From: JAADGZ01 sp964596835
GTDB lineage: Bacteria; Pseudomonadota; Gammaproteobacteria; UBA6429; Thiohalophilaceae
Assembly (NCBI GenBank): GCA_964596835.1
Contig: CAZQVV010000008.1
Span: 1 to 43,863 of the forward strand
Direction: 5' to 3'
Length of the DNA: 43,863 bases
In this document: piece by piece, positions 1-8,887 of the stretch
Layout of the letters: the number at the start of each line of letters is the position of its first letter
Position numbering within the stretch: the stretch's first letter is position 1
Program-made: the position numbers and the translations under genes
Notes under the pieces: generated by a model
Database searches by the model: none
The model's input: only the letters and a program-made list of their open reading frames with translations
Told to the model about the DNA's origin: nothing

Positions 1-54
1 TCCTTCGACAGGCTTCCTTCGACAGGCTTCCTTCGACAGGCTCAGGACGAACGG
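1..54. repeat. R3 14-bp tandem repeat, three units
   Basis: Three head-to-tail copies of the 14-bp unit TCCTTCGACAGGCT occupy 1-42 and are followed by CAGGACGAACGG, the usual end of this repeat. Related copies lie near 14217-14300, 17007-17113, 24799-24842 and 35446-35480. The window begins inside the array, so more units may lie to the left. Confidence 0.85.
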
Positions 55-92
55 CCATTCCTAAAGAGTACGGGTATTTGGAACAGTTTCTC

Positions 93-115
93 GTTCCCAC
101 GCGGAGCGTGGGAAC
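93..115. repeat. R4 REP-type palindrome
   Basis: A perfect 10-bp inverted repeat, GTTCCCACGC and GCGTGGGAAC, with a 3-base loop. The same palindrome occurs as a pair at 13071-13157 and 17304-17390. There is no T-run, so it looks like a REP element rather than a terminator. Confidence 0.75.
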
Positions 116-122
116 CAGTAAT

Positions 123-321
123 CCCCACGAATATTTTCTAAAAGTCAAACGCTTATCGATCCGCCAATGAACGCGAATATACGCCCATAAAGGCAAAAGC
201 ATTCAATGTTGCATTCTGGCCGCAGGCACATCAACATAAAACATTGGCGTTAATTCGCGTTTATTGGCGGATATTTCTTTTATCTGTTTACTTTTAAAGG
301 TTATTTTGTGGGATCCCTCAG
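123..321. repeat. R2 MITE-like element, copy a
   Basis: The left half carries CCGCCAATGAACGCGAAT and the right half carries its near-exact reverse complement (ATTCGCGTTTATTGGCGG). Outside these, the ends CCCCACGAATATTTTC and GTGGGATCCCTCAG continue the inversion imperfectly. Copies b, c and d lie at 9948-10110, 17134-17306 and 33751-33935. There is no coding capacity. It sits downstream of the QmcA-like gene, and no other gene was seen in 1-333. Confidence 0.75.
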
Positions 322-333
322 CATTTAAACCGG

Positions 334-1185
334 TTATTTCCCTGCGGAACGCATAATACCTTGAATCGCCTTCTGTAAATCCGCCGGGTATACCAGTGTT
401 TTACTGTTGGTTGACTCCGCGAGTTTTTTCAGGGAATCAATATATTTTTCGCCCAGCAAATACATCACTGGCAGCTCATCTTTAATGGAATCACTCACTT
501 TGGCAATGGCATTGGCGGAGGCTTCAGCCAGGAGAATGGTGGCCTCTGCTTCTTTTCTCGATGCTTCCAGTTTACCTTCAGCTTCCAGTATCGTCGCTTG
601 TTTCTGGCCTTCTGCCGTGGTCACCGAAGCGCGGCGCTGACGTTCTGCTGCCGCCTGCTCTTCCATCGCTTTCTGCATGGTTAGTGAAGGATTAATATCC
701 TGGATCTCAACGGTTTTTACCACCACACCCCAGTCAGCAATGTCATCCGAAATAGCTTTTTTAAGTTTCGCTTTAATCATATCACGCGATGACAGCGCAT
801 CATCCAATTTCATTTCACCGATAATCGAGCGCAACGATGTTTGCACCAGCGTGGCTAAAGCCAGCACATAATCTTCTACGCCATAAACGGCTTTTTGTGG
901 ATCCACAACATTAATGTAGGCCACCGCATTGGTCGTAATAACGGCATTATCTTTGGTAATAACCTCCTGCGAAGGAATATTTAAAACAATATCCTTGGTA
1001 ACGATCCTGAACGCTATATTATCGATATACGGGATAATGATATTGAGCCCTGGATTTAGAGTTTTGTGGTACTTGCCGAGTCGCTGGACCACGTATTTTT
1101 TCCCCTGTGGCACAATACTGACGCCCATTATCATGGTAATAAATACAACGCCCAGCAGTGTTAATACAATATATAAAGTTTCCAT
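334..1185 (-). CDS. qmcA: SPFH/band-7 (stomatin-like) membrane protein, QmcA family
   Basis: A 283-residue SPFH-domain protein. One N-terminal membrane segment (about residues 3-23) is followed by the band-7 core beginning VPQGKKYVVQRLGKY. The region around residues 180-230 is rich in Ala, Glu, Lys and Arg and is typical of the oligomerising coiled coil of stomatins. Family members form membrane-associated rings that organise microdomains and regulate FtsH-type proteases. The NfeD-like gene lies 24 bp upstream on the same strand, and this stomatin-NfeD pairing is conserved in bacteria and archaea, so the two are probably co-transcribed. Length and domain order are normal. The family call is firm; assignment to QmcA rather than another stomatin paralogue is inference. 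Confidence 0.9.
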   Translation of the reverse strand: METLYIVLTLLGVVFITMIMGVSIVPQGKKYVVQRLGKYHKTLNPGLNIIIPYIDNIAFRIVTKDIVLNIPSQEVITKDNAVITTNAVAYINVVDPQKAVYGVEDYVLALATLVQTSLRSIIGEMKLDDALSSRDMIKAKLKKAISDDIADWGVVVKTVEIQDINPSLTMQKAMEEQAAAERQRRASVTTAEGQKQATILEAEGKLEASRKEAEATILLAEASANAIAKVSDSIKDELPVMYLLGEKYIDSLKKLAESTNSKTLVYPADLQKAIQGIMRSAGK

Positions 1186-1209
1186 ATCAGTTTTCCTTAA
1201 ACCCCGTTT

Positions 1210-1671
1210 TTAATGTTTTTTGGCAAGCAATTTATTACCCAGAATTTTTGTTACGCTAACGCGATCACCCAGTACTAATTGATCTTCACAAATAATATCC
1301 CATTGCTCACTGCCTACTATAGGCACCGAAAATTTAACGCGTCCATGCCCGGTTTCATTATTAAAGGCCACCACGGTTGCAGATTGGCCAATCAGTTCTT
1401 CCAGGGCCATACCTGACAGACTGCGGGTCTGCATCATTTTTGCGCCATACTTAAACCAGGCTACCAGACATAGAATGGATAACACCATCCATAAGATTAA
1501 TTGCGTATTAAATGTAAGCGCGACAGCCGATAAGGTAATACCCACAATGACGGCGCTTATCCCGATCCAGAGAAACACAAAGCTGGGAACGAATATCTCG
1601 GATGCCGCTAGTATCAGCCCAAACACAATCCAGTGCCAGTAATGAACATGTAAATTTAACCAGTCAATCAT
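1210..1671 (-). CDS. NfeD-like membrane protein (YbbJ/QmcB type)
   Basis: A 153-residue protein of the short NfeD class. Two or three hydrophobic segments fill roughly residues 10-75, followed by a soluble beta-rich C-terminal domain (about residues 90-150, with LIGQSATVVAF and GHGRVKF), the OB-fold characteristic of NfeD. It lacks the N-terminal serine protease domain of long NfeD proteins. A purine-rich GGAAGG lies immediately before the ATG. It is the first gene of a two-gene unit with the stomatin-like gene downstream, which is its usual partner. It probably acts with that protein in membrane quality control; this role is inferred from the family. Confidence 0.88.
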   Translation of the reverse strand: MIDWLNLHVHYWHWIVFGLILAASEIFVPSFVFLWIGISAVIVGITLSAVALTFNTQLILWMVLSILCLVAWFKYGAKMMQTRSLSGMALEELIGQSATVVAFNNETGHGRVKFSVPIVGSEQWDIICEDQLVLGDRVSVTKILGNKLLAKKH

Positions 1672-1785
1672 CCTTCCATCCTGTTACGGGCATTTGCCTT
1701 GCGTATAAAATGATTCTTTCCTGCACTTCTGACACAGTTGCGTAGTATACAGGGCTTAAGGGTCACATGCGCTTGCTGTGTTTGC

Positions 1786-3333
1786 TCAGTCCGGGGTGGC
1801 CGCTGTGGCGACATCACCCGGGCGGTCACCCGAGCGCCTCAGCAGGAAGACCAGCGGGAGGGTAAAGATCGTGAGAAACATCATAAGACGGAAGTCGTTG
1901 AGGTAGGCGATCTGGGCCGCCTGGCGTGTCACTTCGGCGTTGAGCGCCATCAGTCCCGGTGTGCTGTGAATATTCCAGGCTTCGGGCAGAAACGGAGCCT
2001 GGTATAAGGGGTTATACGGACTGACATGCTCCGCCAGGTCGGCATGATTGACCTGAAGATTGTGGGAAAACAGCGTAAAAATGACCGAGATGCCGACACT
2101 GCTGCCGACGTTGCGCACCAGGCTGAAGATGCCGGCTGCCTCGGTACGCAGGGCCGGCGCCAGGGTGGAGAAGGCGATCGTACTCAGGGGGACGAAGATC
2201 AGGCCCAGGCCCAGGCCCTGTACCACACCGCTCCAAATGATAGCACTTTCGCTGATCTGCAAGTTGAACTGCGCCATCATCCACAGCGAAATCGTAGTCA
2301 GTATGAAGCCGGTGAAAATGAGCAGGCGAGTGTCGACCCGGTTGACCAGCCGCCCCACTATGAACATGGATGTCATGGTCCCCACCCCGCGTGGCGCCAG
2401 GACCAGACCAATGGTGAATACCGGGTAGTCCATCAGCGACTGCAGGTAGGGCGGCAATATTGCAATCGTGGCCAGCAGAATGATCCCCACCACGAAGATC
2501 AGGATCAGCCCCATGGTGAAATTGCGATCCTGCAACAGGGCTGGATCGAGGAACGGGTGCCGGGTAGTGGCGGAATGCACCAGATATAAATAGAAGGCCA
2601 GGCCCATAATGCAGGCCTCGCTGACGATCTCCGGTGAGGAAAACCAGTCATTGTGCTGGCCGCGGTCGAGCATCAACTGCAAAAAAATGATCCCCAGGCT
2701 GAGAAACACAAAACCGAAAATATCGAAGGGCCGATCCCGTCTCTGCGGGGTCTCGGGCACCACGGCCAGGATGCTGAAAAAGGCCAGGATACCGACCGGC
2801 AAATTAATGTAGAACACCCAGCGCCAACTGTAAAACTCGGTGAGATAACCGCCGAGCGTAGGTCCGAGAATCGGTCCTACCATAATGCCTATGCCCCACA
2901 GCGCCATGGCCGATCCGTGCCGCTCGCGCGGGTAGCTGTCCAGCAGCACGGCCTGTGACAGGGGCACCAGAGCTGCCCCGGCCACGCCCTGGAGCAGGCG
3001 GAAGATCACGATTTCCTCCAGCGTCCCGGCCATGCCGCACAGTATGGACATCAGGGTGAACATCGTGATGGAGATCAGGAACAGGCGCTTGCGTCCCAGT
3101 CGGGCGGCCAGCCAGCCGGTGGGCGGCGTCATTACTGCTGCGGCCACGATATAGGAAGTCAGGATCCAGGCGACCTGATCCTGGGTAGCGGAAAAGGCGC
3201 CCTGCATGTGCGGCAAAGCGACATTGACGATGGTGGTGTCGAGGACCTGCATCACCGTCGCCAGCATCACCGCAAAAGTGATGAAGCCTCGATTCAGACC
3301 ATTGCCTTCCTGGTCAATGAGCATCGTACCCAT
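1786..3333 (-). CDS. emrB: Drug:proton antiporter, DHA2 family (EmrB-like)
   Basis: A 515-residue major facilitator protein with about 14 hydrophobic segments, as in the DHA2 group. The family motif region appears as VLDTTIVNVALPHM near residue 35, and the GRK-type loop between helices 2 and 3 as AARLGRKRLF. The motif-C region (GIMVGPILGPTLGGYL) marks an antiporter. It overlaps the end of the upstream HlyD-type adaptor by 20 bp. A second ATG nine bases downstream of the first would shorten this overlap. With EmrA it would export hydrophobic compounds, probably through a TolC-type channel encoded elsewhere. Substrate unknown. Confidence 0.9.
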   Translation of the reverse strand: MGTMLIDQEGNGLNRGFITFAVMLATVMQVLDTTIVNVALPHMQGAFSATQDQVAWILTSYIVAAAVMTPPTGWLAARLGRKRLFLISITMFTLMSILCGMAGTLEEIVIFRLLQGVAGAALVPLSQAVLLDSYPRERHGSAMALWGIGIMVGPILGPTLGGYLTEFYSWRWVFYINLPVGILAFFSILAVVPETPQRRDRPFDIFGFVFLSLGIIFLQLMLDRGQHNDWFSSPEIVSEACIMGLAFYLYLVHSATTRHPFLDPALLQDRNFTMGLILIFVVGIILLATIAILPPYLQSLMDYPVFTIGLVLAPRGVGTMTSMFIVGRLVNRVDTRLLIFTGFILTTISLWMMAQFNLQISESAIIWSGVVQGLGLGLIFVPLSTIAFSTLAPALRTEAAGIFSLVRNVGSSVGISVIFTLFSHNLQVNHADLAEHVSPYNPLYQAPFLPEAWNIHSTPGLMALNAEVTRQAAQIAYLNDFRLMMFLTIFTLPLVFLLRRSGDRPGDVATAATPD

Positions 3334-4426
3334 GATCCCAGCGCTGGATACGCCGCTTGCCGGTATCGATATTGACGGTGGCGCTCATGCCGCTACGCAG
3401 TACCGCCCCGTGATGGTGATCCAACAGGGCCAGGCGCACGGTAATGCGCTGAACCACCTTGACCCAGTTGCCGCTGGCATTCTGCGCTGGCAGCAGGGAA
3501 AACTCGGCGCCGGTGGCCGGGCTGATACTTTCGACCTGAGCGTGCCAGGTCAGTCCCGGATAGGTATCCACCGTGATCGTCGCAGGTTGTCCCACCCGCA
3601 CATGCGTCAATGCCGTCTCCTTGAGGTGGGCGTCTATATAATGGTACGTGGCGACCAGGCCAAGAACCGGTTGCCCTCGGGTAATATAATCACCGGCCAG
3701 CAGGTTTTTGGCGCCAATCACGCCGTTTATCGGTGAGCGGATCACGGCGTGGCTTAAATCCAGGGCCGCCTGATCGACGCGCGCCTGCGCCTCCATCACC
3801 TGAGGTTGACGAGCCACCGGCAAGCGGACATCGGTGCCCAGCTCCGCGCGCACCTGATTGATGGCGCGTTGCAGCGTTTGCGCTCGCAGACGGGTGGCCG
3901 CGAGGGTGTGCCGGGCGGCGTCAAGCACACTCTCGGATACTGCTTTGCGCGCTACCAGTCCCTGACGGCGAGCGTATTCACGTCGGGCATAAGCGATATC
4001 CTCCTGCGCCTGCGCCAGTTCCGCCTGCTTTTCATGGTAGCCGGCCTTGAGGGCCCCCACATTGTCGTGGGTTACCGCCAGGGCCGCCTTCGCCTGATTC
4101 AACGCCAGCTGGAAAGGGGCGGGATCAATGCGGAACAGCACCTGGCCGGTATGCACCACTTCATTTTTATGTACCGGCACGGCCACCGCGCGCCCCGATA
4201 CCTCAGCGGCGACCGGCAGCAGATCAGCCCTGATATAGGCATCCTCGGTGCTAACATAGCGTCCGGCGGCCAGATACAGGCCCAGGCCAGTGAGCAAGGC
4301 CAGGGTGGGTCCACCTACGAGTAAAATAAACCGCCAACGGCGGCGGCCTTTCTCATTATCCATCAAACTGTGCAAGGCATTCATCCAATGTTCTCTTGTT
4401 TCTGTGGGAATGTTGGTCCAGGCCAT
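3314..4426 (-). CDS. emrA: Membrane fusion protein of a tripartite efflux pump (EmrA-like)
   Basis: A 370-residue HlyD/EmrA-family periplasmic adaptor. A cytoplasmic N-terminus (about 35 residues) precedes one membrane anchor (about residues 32-50). Then come the lipoyl-like half motif (STEDAYIRADLLPVAAEVSGRV-type, here SGRAVAVPVHKNEVVHTGQV), a long alpha-helical hairpin (residues about 95-200) and the second lipoyl half with IRSPINGVIGAKNL. It links the EmrB-type antiporter encoded just downstream to an outer-membrane channel. Internal ATG codons at residues 15 and 22 are possible alternative starts. It lies 50 bp downstream of the marR-family gene, in the same operon. Confidence 0.9.
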   Translation of the reverse strand: MAWTNIPTETREHWMNALHSLMDNEKGRRRWRFILLVGGPTLALLTGLGLYLAAGRYVSTEDAYIRADLLPVAAEVSGRAVAVPVHKNEVVHTGQVLFRIDPAPFQLALNQAKAALAVTHDNVGALKAGYHEKQAELAQAQEDIAYARREYARRQGLVARKAVSESVLDAARHTLAATRLRAQTLQRAINQVRAELGTDVRLPVARQPQVMEAQARVDQAALDLSHAVIRSPINGVIGAKNLLAGDYITRGQPVLGLVATYHYIDAHLKETALTHVRVGQPATITVDTYPGLTWHAQVESISPATGAEFSLLPAQNASGNWVKVVQRITVRLALLDHHHGAVLRSGMSATVNIDTGKRRIQRWDHGYDAH

Positions 4427-4476
4427 CAGGGGGGTCGGTGAAGCGGGCGGCGGCCATGTGCGCCATCCGCCGATGC

Positions 4477-4917
4477 CTAATCCGAGACTGCAAGGAGGTT
4501 CAACTTGATACGTGTCAGTGTATTGATCAGCGCATCCTGCTCCTGCGGACTCATTCCGGCATAGGCCTCATTGCGTACGGCCTGCGAAATCGCACACATC
4601 TGTTCCTGCACGGGATGAATCTTCTCAGTCAGATATAGACATTTCGCCCGCCGATCATTCGGGTGAGCCCGGCGTTCCAGCCAGCCCGCCTCTTCCAGGC
4701 GATCCAGCAAGCGGCACAAGGTGATTTTCTCCACCTCCAGGATATCCGCCAGGGCCCTCTGGGTGATGCCCTCGTTGCGGTAGAGGTGGATCAGCACCGA
4801 CCACTGGGCGCGGGTGAGTTCAAGTGCGCGCGCACGGGCGTCAAAGCGCCGACGTAATAATCGGGATATGTCGTGCAGCAGGAACCCGAGACTGCGATCA
4901 AGATCAGGATTGGCCAT
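4477..4917 (-). CDS. MarR-family transcriptional regulator
   Basis: A 146-residue winged-helix regulator. The core around LTRAQWSVLIHLYRNEGITQ leads into the recognition helix region LADILEVEKITLCRLLDRLE and the wing, which has the family pattern HPNDRRAKCLYLT. It is the first gene of marR-emrA-emrB, which implies autorepression and control of the pump, relieved by binding of a phenolic or lipophilic ligand (family knowledge). A near-perfect palindrome 21 bp upstream of its start (4939-4960) is a good operator candidate and would also cover the divergent ABC exporter promoter. Ligand unknown. Confidence 0.92.
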   Translation of the reverse strand: MANPDLDRSLGFLLHDISRLLRRRFDARARALELTRAQWSVLIHLYRNEGITQRALADILEVEKITLCRLLDRLEEAGWLERRAHPNDRRAKCLYLTEKIHPVQEQMCAISQAVRNEAYAGMSPQEQDALINTLTRIKLNLLAVSD

Positions 4918-4938
4918 AAGCGTAATAGGTACTATTTA

Positions 4939-4960
4939 TATAATAAGCAAGCTTACTATA
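4939..4960. promoter_or_regulatory. Candidate MarR operator between marR and the ABC exporter
   Basis: TATAATAAGC, two central bases AA, then GCTTACTATA: 10-bp arms with one mismatch. AT-rich palindromes of about 20 bp are typical of MarR-family sites. It lies 21 bp upstream of the marR start in the divergent intergenic region, where it could overlap promoters for both sides. Confidence 0.6.
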
Positions 4961-5172
4961 TAAACGACTATCATGACAAAATTTATATTGAAAATCTGGC
5001 GGTGAACGCGAAGATTCTGCCCGCACGGGAAGGAAAAAATGCCGTCAATAGGCCCCGTCCGGTTACCCGAGAGCCGTCCCATCTGAACAATAAGCGGGGA
5101 AAAAAAATCGACATCACGACTGTATTACGATTCTCCAGGAAGATACTCCAGTATAATCAGGACCGCTTAATC

Positions 5173-6114
5173 ATGGTGACTAATTTCATGCCCCCCATCG
5201 TTTCGATTACAAATCTGTCCAAGACTTACGCCGATGGGCACCAGGCTCTGAAGGGTGTGAGTCTGGACATCGCACCTGGCGAAATACTGGCGCTGCTGGG
5301 TCCCAATGGTGCCGGCAAAACCACGCTGATCTCGATCATCTGCGGAATTGTCACCGCAAGCGCGGGAACGGTCACCGTGAACGGGCGCGATATTGTTTCG
5401 GACTACCGTGCTACCCGCGCGATGATTGGCCTGGTGCCACAGGAACTCACCCTCGGAGCCTTTGATACAGTATGGAACACACTGTGTTTCAGCCGCGGTC
5501 TGTTCGGTAAAAAGCCCGACCCCGTCTACCTCGAACAACTACTGAAGGATTTGTCACTGTGGGAGAAAAAAGACAGCATGCTCACGACGCTCTCGGGTGG
5601 GACGAAGCGGCGAGTGCTGATTGGTAAGGCTCTCTCACATGAACCTGCCGTGCTGTTTCTGGATGAACCCACGGCGGGCGTGGACGTGGAGTTGCGCAAG
5701 GATATGTGGGCGCTGGTGCGGCGTCTGCGTGACTCAGGCGTTACCATCATCCTGACTACCCACTATATCGAAGAGGCCGAGGCGATTGCCGACCGTGTCG
5801 GGATTATCAACAAGGGTGAACTGCTGTTAGTGGATGACAAACTGGCCCTGATGCATAAACTGGGCAAAAGACAACTGATTATCGAACTCGAAGAAGCTGT
5901 GAACACCGTACCTGCGACGTTGGCTGCCTGGGCGCTGGAGCTGTCGGTTGATGGCAGGCGGCTGGCCTACACGTATGATCCCCACAATACGCACACTGGC
6001 ATCAGCGATTTGCTGCAGGCGACCAGTGAGGCCGGACTACTGCTGAAAGATCTGACAACCACGCAAACCTCCCTGGAAGAAATATTTATCAACCTTTTGA
6101 AAGCAAAATCATGA
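5173..6114 (+). CDS. yadG: ABC transporter ATP-binding protein (YadG-like)
   Basis: A 313-residue ABC-2-type ATPase. The Walker A is GPNGAGKTT, the signature LSGGTKRRVLIGKAL, and the Walker B with catalytic Glu VLFLDEPTAGVD, followed by the switch His in LTTHYIEEAE. The reading frame is open far upstream to 4873, where it overlaps the marR gene. I place the start at 5173 (or 5188) because the family begins just before ITNLSKTYADG and an AGGA lies about 10 bases upstream. It is translationally coupled to the permease by an ATGA overlap. The pair resembles YadGH, an exporter of unknown substrate. Its divergent placement from marR suggests shared control. Confidence 0.9.
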   Translation: MVTNFMPPIVSITNLSKTYADGHQALKGVSLDIAPGEILALLGPNGAGKTTLISIICGIVTASAGTVTVNGRDIVSDYRATRAMIGLVPQELTLGAFDTVWNTLCFSRGLFGKKPDPVYLEQLLKDLSLWEKKDSMLTTLSGGTKRRVLIGKALSHEPAVLFLDEPTAGVDVELRKDMWALVRRLRDSGVTIILTTHYIEEAEAIADRVGIINKGELLLVDDKLALMHKLGKRQLIIELEEAVNTVPATLAAWALELSVDGRRLAYTYDPHNTHTGISDLLQATSEAGLLLKDLTTTQTSLEEIFINLLKAKS

Positions 6115-6872
6115 ATACACACGCCATCAGGGTCATCTACAAGTACGAAATGCTGCGCGCCTGGGACACCATACTCCAGAGCTTCGCCTCGCCGGTGTTA
6201 TCCACATCGCTTTATTTTGTGGTGTTTGGCTCGGCCATCGGATCGCGCATCGATCAGATCGAGGGCGTATCCTACGGATCATTCATTGTGCCCGGACTGA
6301 TGATGCTGGCCTTACTGACCCAGAGTATTGCCAATGCATCGTTTGGTATTTTCTTTCCCAAGTTCACCGGCTCCATCTACGAGGTGATGTCCGCGCCGGT
6401 TTCGTTTTTCGAAATTCTGCTGGGCTATGTGGGAGCTGCGGCCACGAAATCCCTGATTATCGGTCTAATCATTCTGGTCACGGCGGGGTTCTTTGTCCCC
6501 CTGAGAATTATGCACCCGGTGTGGATGATGGGCTTTCTGGTATTGACCTGTATTTCCTTCAGCCTGTTTGGGTTCATCATTGGGTTGTGGGCGGAAAACT
6601 TCGAAAAATTGCAGATCATCCCCATGCTGGTGATTACTCCGCTGGTTTTCCTCGGGGGCAGCTTCTACTCGATCAGCATGTTGCCGCCTGCCTGGCAGAC
6701 CGTTACGCGGTTCAACCCCTTGCTCTATCTGATCAGCGGTTTTCGCTGGAGTTTTTTCGAAGTTTCCGATGTAAGCGTCGTGCTGAGCCTGTCCATAGTG
6801 TTGCTGTTCCTGGCGGCCTGCCTGCTTATTGTGTGGTGGATGTTTAAAACAGGTTATCGGCTGAAACAATAA
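6111..6872 (+). CDS. yadH: ABC-2 type transporter permease (YadH-like)
   Basis: A 253-residue ABC-2 permease with six predicted membrane helices and the family's C-terminal signature region (VITPLVFLGGSFYSISMLPP, then FNPLLYLISGFRWSFF). It starts within the stop of the ATPase gene (4-bp overlap), which shows they form one exporter, probably a dimer of each subunit in the inner membrane. Substrate is not evident. No clear terminator follows the gene. Confidence 0.9.
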   Translation: MNTHAIRVIYKYEMLRAWDTILQSFASPVLSTSLYFVVFGSAIGSRIDQIEGVSYGSFIVPGLMMLALLTQSIANASFGIFFPKFTGSIYEVMSAPVSFFEILLGYVGAAATKSLIIGLIILVTAGFFVPLRIMHPVWMMGFLVLTCISFSLFGFIIGLWAENFEKLQIIPMLVITPLVFLGGSFYSISMLPPAWQTVTRFNPLLYLISGFRWSFFEVSDVSVVLSLSIVLLFLAACLLIVWWMFKTGYRLKQ

Positions 6873-6995
6873 AAAAGATTAGGTGACCGGGCAAGGCCGA
6901 TGATGCCAACAATATTTCGGGAGTGATGGCAGGGCGAATAGTGGGTCAATCATTGCAGGTGTTTGCAGAAAGTGTCTTTACCTTTTCTATACGTA

Positions 6996-7047
6996 TTCAT
7001 CATAAAATCTTCATGGAAACTTCATAAATTTTCCACGCAATTACGAT
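6996..7047 (+). promoter_or_regulatory. Pho-box-like direct repeats and promoter upstream of the phosphoesterase
   Basis: TTCAT occurs at 6996, 7010 and 7021. The last two form 11-bp spaced units, CTTCATGGAAA and CTTCATAAATT, close to the PhoB repeat pattern of a CTGTCAT half followed by an AT-rich tract. A possible -10 element, TACGAT, follows about 13 bases later, at 7042. PhoB promoters carry the box in place of a -35, and the downstream gene is a phosphoesterase. Confidence 0.5.
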
Positions 7048-7130
7048 AGTCTAATGCCGCTCAAGGGATTCTATTCCCTTGACTAAACCTGCCTGACTTA
7101 CAACAACTCATACATATTAGGAGTTCAATT

Positions 7131-8774
7131 ATGTTTCGCAATCAAGCTTTCATGGTACGTCACGTGTCGCCCATTGCTCTTGGCGTTACCTTAGCTGTCG
7201 GTGCATTAGGGGCAATGCCTGCTTATGCACATACCCGGCATTCAGATAGATCGACTACCACCACTACTACTCCGATCAAGCATGTGATCGTGATTTTCCA
7301 GGAAAATGTTTCCTTTGATCATTATTTCGGCACTTACCCCAAAGCGCTTAATCCTGCGGGAGAGCCTCGCTTTATCGCCCGTGCACATACTCCCTCGGTC
7401 AATGGTTACAACGAAATGCTGCTTCAGCACAATCCCAATAGCGGTAATCCTCAGCGCTTGACTCGCAACGAGGCCTTAACCTGTGATCAAGATCACCACT
7501 ATGGCGCCGAACAGCTAGCGGTAGATGGTGGCCTCATGGACAAATTCGTAGAAAACACTAATCGGGAGTCATGTGCGCCTCCGGATATTAGTAAGCCGAA
7601 TCTGGTGATGGATTATTATGACGGTAACACGGTCACGGCGCTCTGGAACTATGCCCAGAACTTTGCTATGAGCGATAATTCCTTCTCCACCACCTTCGGT
7701 CCCTCAACACCCGGTGCGCTTAATCTGGTTTCAGGTCAGACCCACGGTGCGATATCCACTGAGCCTGCGACAGACACCTATGGTGTTGTCAGTCCGGACG
7801 CAAACGGTGTGGGCACAGTGATCAATGATCCTAACCCGACCTTTGATGATTGTTCACCGAGTAAATATCCGACTGTATCAATGACGAATAACAAGAACGT
7901 CGGCAACCTGCTCAATGCCAAGGGTGTGACCTGGGGCTGGTTCCAGGGTGGCTTTAAACCGACCGCAATGGTTAACGGCAAGGCGGTCTGTGGCCAGAAA
8001 CAAATCAATATCGGCGGCGCAATGATCACTTCCTACAGTCCGCATCATGCCTCTTTTCAATACTACAAATCGACATCAAACCCACATCATTTGCCACCAA
8101 CTTCGGTTGCTAAAATTGGCTACAATGATCAGGCGAACCACCAGTATGACTTGACCGATTTCTGGGCCGCGGTGAAAGCTCACAACCTGCCTGCAGTGAG
8201 CTTTTTGAAGGGGTCCAAAGTACAGGATGGCCATGCGGGTTATTCTGATCCGCTTGATGAGCAGAAATTCATTGTGAAGACGATCAACCGGCTGCAGCAT
8301 ACACCGTATTGGCGTAACACCGCAGTTATTATTGCTTATGATGATTCCGATGGCTGGTACGATCATGTTATGCCGCCGATCATCAATCACTCCAGTGATC
8401 CTGTCAATGACACGCTGACTAACGGTAGCTGCGGTGATATGACTGCCAATGGTGCTTACCTGGATCGTTGTGGCTACGGTCCGCGTCAGCCTCTGCTGGT
8501 CATTTCTCCCTGGGCGAAGGTTAACTACGTTGATCACAGCATTACCGATCAGTCATCGATCCTGCGTTTTATCGAGGATAACTGGAAACTGGGACGCATT
8601 GGTGACGATTCCTTTGATGCCAAGGCAGGTTCGTTGGCGAATATGTTCGACTTCCGTGGCCACCATGGTAAAGCTCATCGCTTGTTCCTGGATCCCAACC
8701 AAGGTACTAAGATTAGCCGCCGTGATCGTGATGATGATTCCTTCGATACCGCGACTGGTTTTGATGGAAAATAA
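7131..8774 (+). CDS. Secreted phosphoesterase (phospholipase C / acid phosphatase AcpA family)
   Basis: A 547-residue member of the phosphoesterase family that includes bacterial phospholipase C and AcpA. A signal peptide of about 33 residues ends with AYA. The N-terminal active-site block IKHVIVIFQENVSFDHYFG holds the metal-binding Glu-Asn and the Asp-His pair. Later family blocks are DNSFSTTFGPSTPGALNLVS (with the nucleophile region), VSFLKG, IIAYDDSDGWYDHV and YGPRQPLLVISPWAK. It is expected to act outside the cytoplasmic membrane, releasing phosphate from phospholipids or phosphomonoesters. Its start has a clear AGGAG seven bases upstream. The Pho-box-like repeat before it and the terminator after it suggest a single-gene, phosphate-responsive unit. 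The exact substrate cannot be told from sequence. Confidence 0.9.
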   Translation: MFRNQAFMVRHVSPIALGVTLAVGALGAMPAYAHTRHSDRSTTTTTTPIKHVIVIFQENVSFDHYFGTYPKALNPAGEPRFIARAHTPSVNGYNEMLLQHNPNSGNPQRLTRNEALTCDQDHHYGAEQLAVDGGLMDKFVENTNRESCAPPDISKPNLVMDYYDGNTVTALWNYAQNFAMSDNSFSTTFGPSTPGALNLVSGQTHGAISTEPATDTYGVVSPDANGVGTVINDPNPTFDDCSPSKYPTVSMTNNKNVGNLLNAKGVTWGWFQGGFKPTAMVNGKAVCGQKQINIGGAMITSYSPHHASFQYYKSTSNPHHLPPTSVAKIGYNDQANHQYDLTDFWAAVKAHNLPAVSFLKGSKVQDGHAGYSDPLDEQKFIVKTINRLQHTPYWRNTAVIIAYDDSDGWYDHVMPPIINHSSDPVNDTLTNGSCGDMTANGAYLDRCGYGPRQPLLVISPWAKVNYVDHSITDQSSILRFIEDNWKLGRIGDDSFDAKAGSLANMFDFRGHHGKAHRLFLDPNQGTKISRRDRDDDSFDTATGFDGK

Positions 8775-8825
8775 GTATGGTTGACTAAATTGATTTGCGG
8801 ATCTGTCGTGTCTGCAATCACCCTG

Positions 8826-8857
8826 GCCAGGAAGCACTGCTTCCTGGCTTTTTTTTT
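8826..8857 (+). terminator. Rho-independent terminator of the phosphoesterase gene
   Basis: A perfect 10-bp stem, GCCAGGAAGC and GCTTCCTGGC, with the loop ACT, followed by nine T residues. It lies 51 bases after the stop codon. Confidence 0.95.
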
Positions 8858-8887
8858 GTAGAGGAAAGAAAAAAGGTAACTATTCCG

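Noticed and set aside
1..333. CRISPR array, suggested by the short repeats
   Set aside because: The units are contiguous 14-mers without spacers, and no cas genes are present.
4873..5172. N-terminal extension of the ABC ATPase (100 extra residues)
   Set aside because: It overlaps marR and its promoter region, has no domain, and the ATPase family starts at about 5173.
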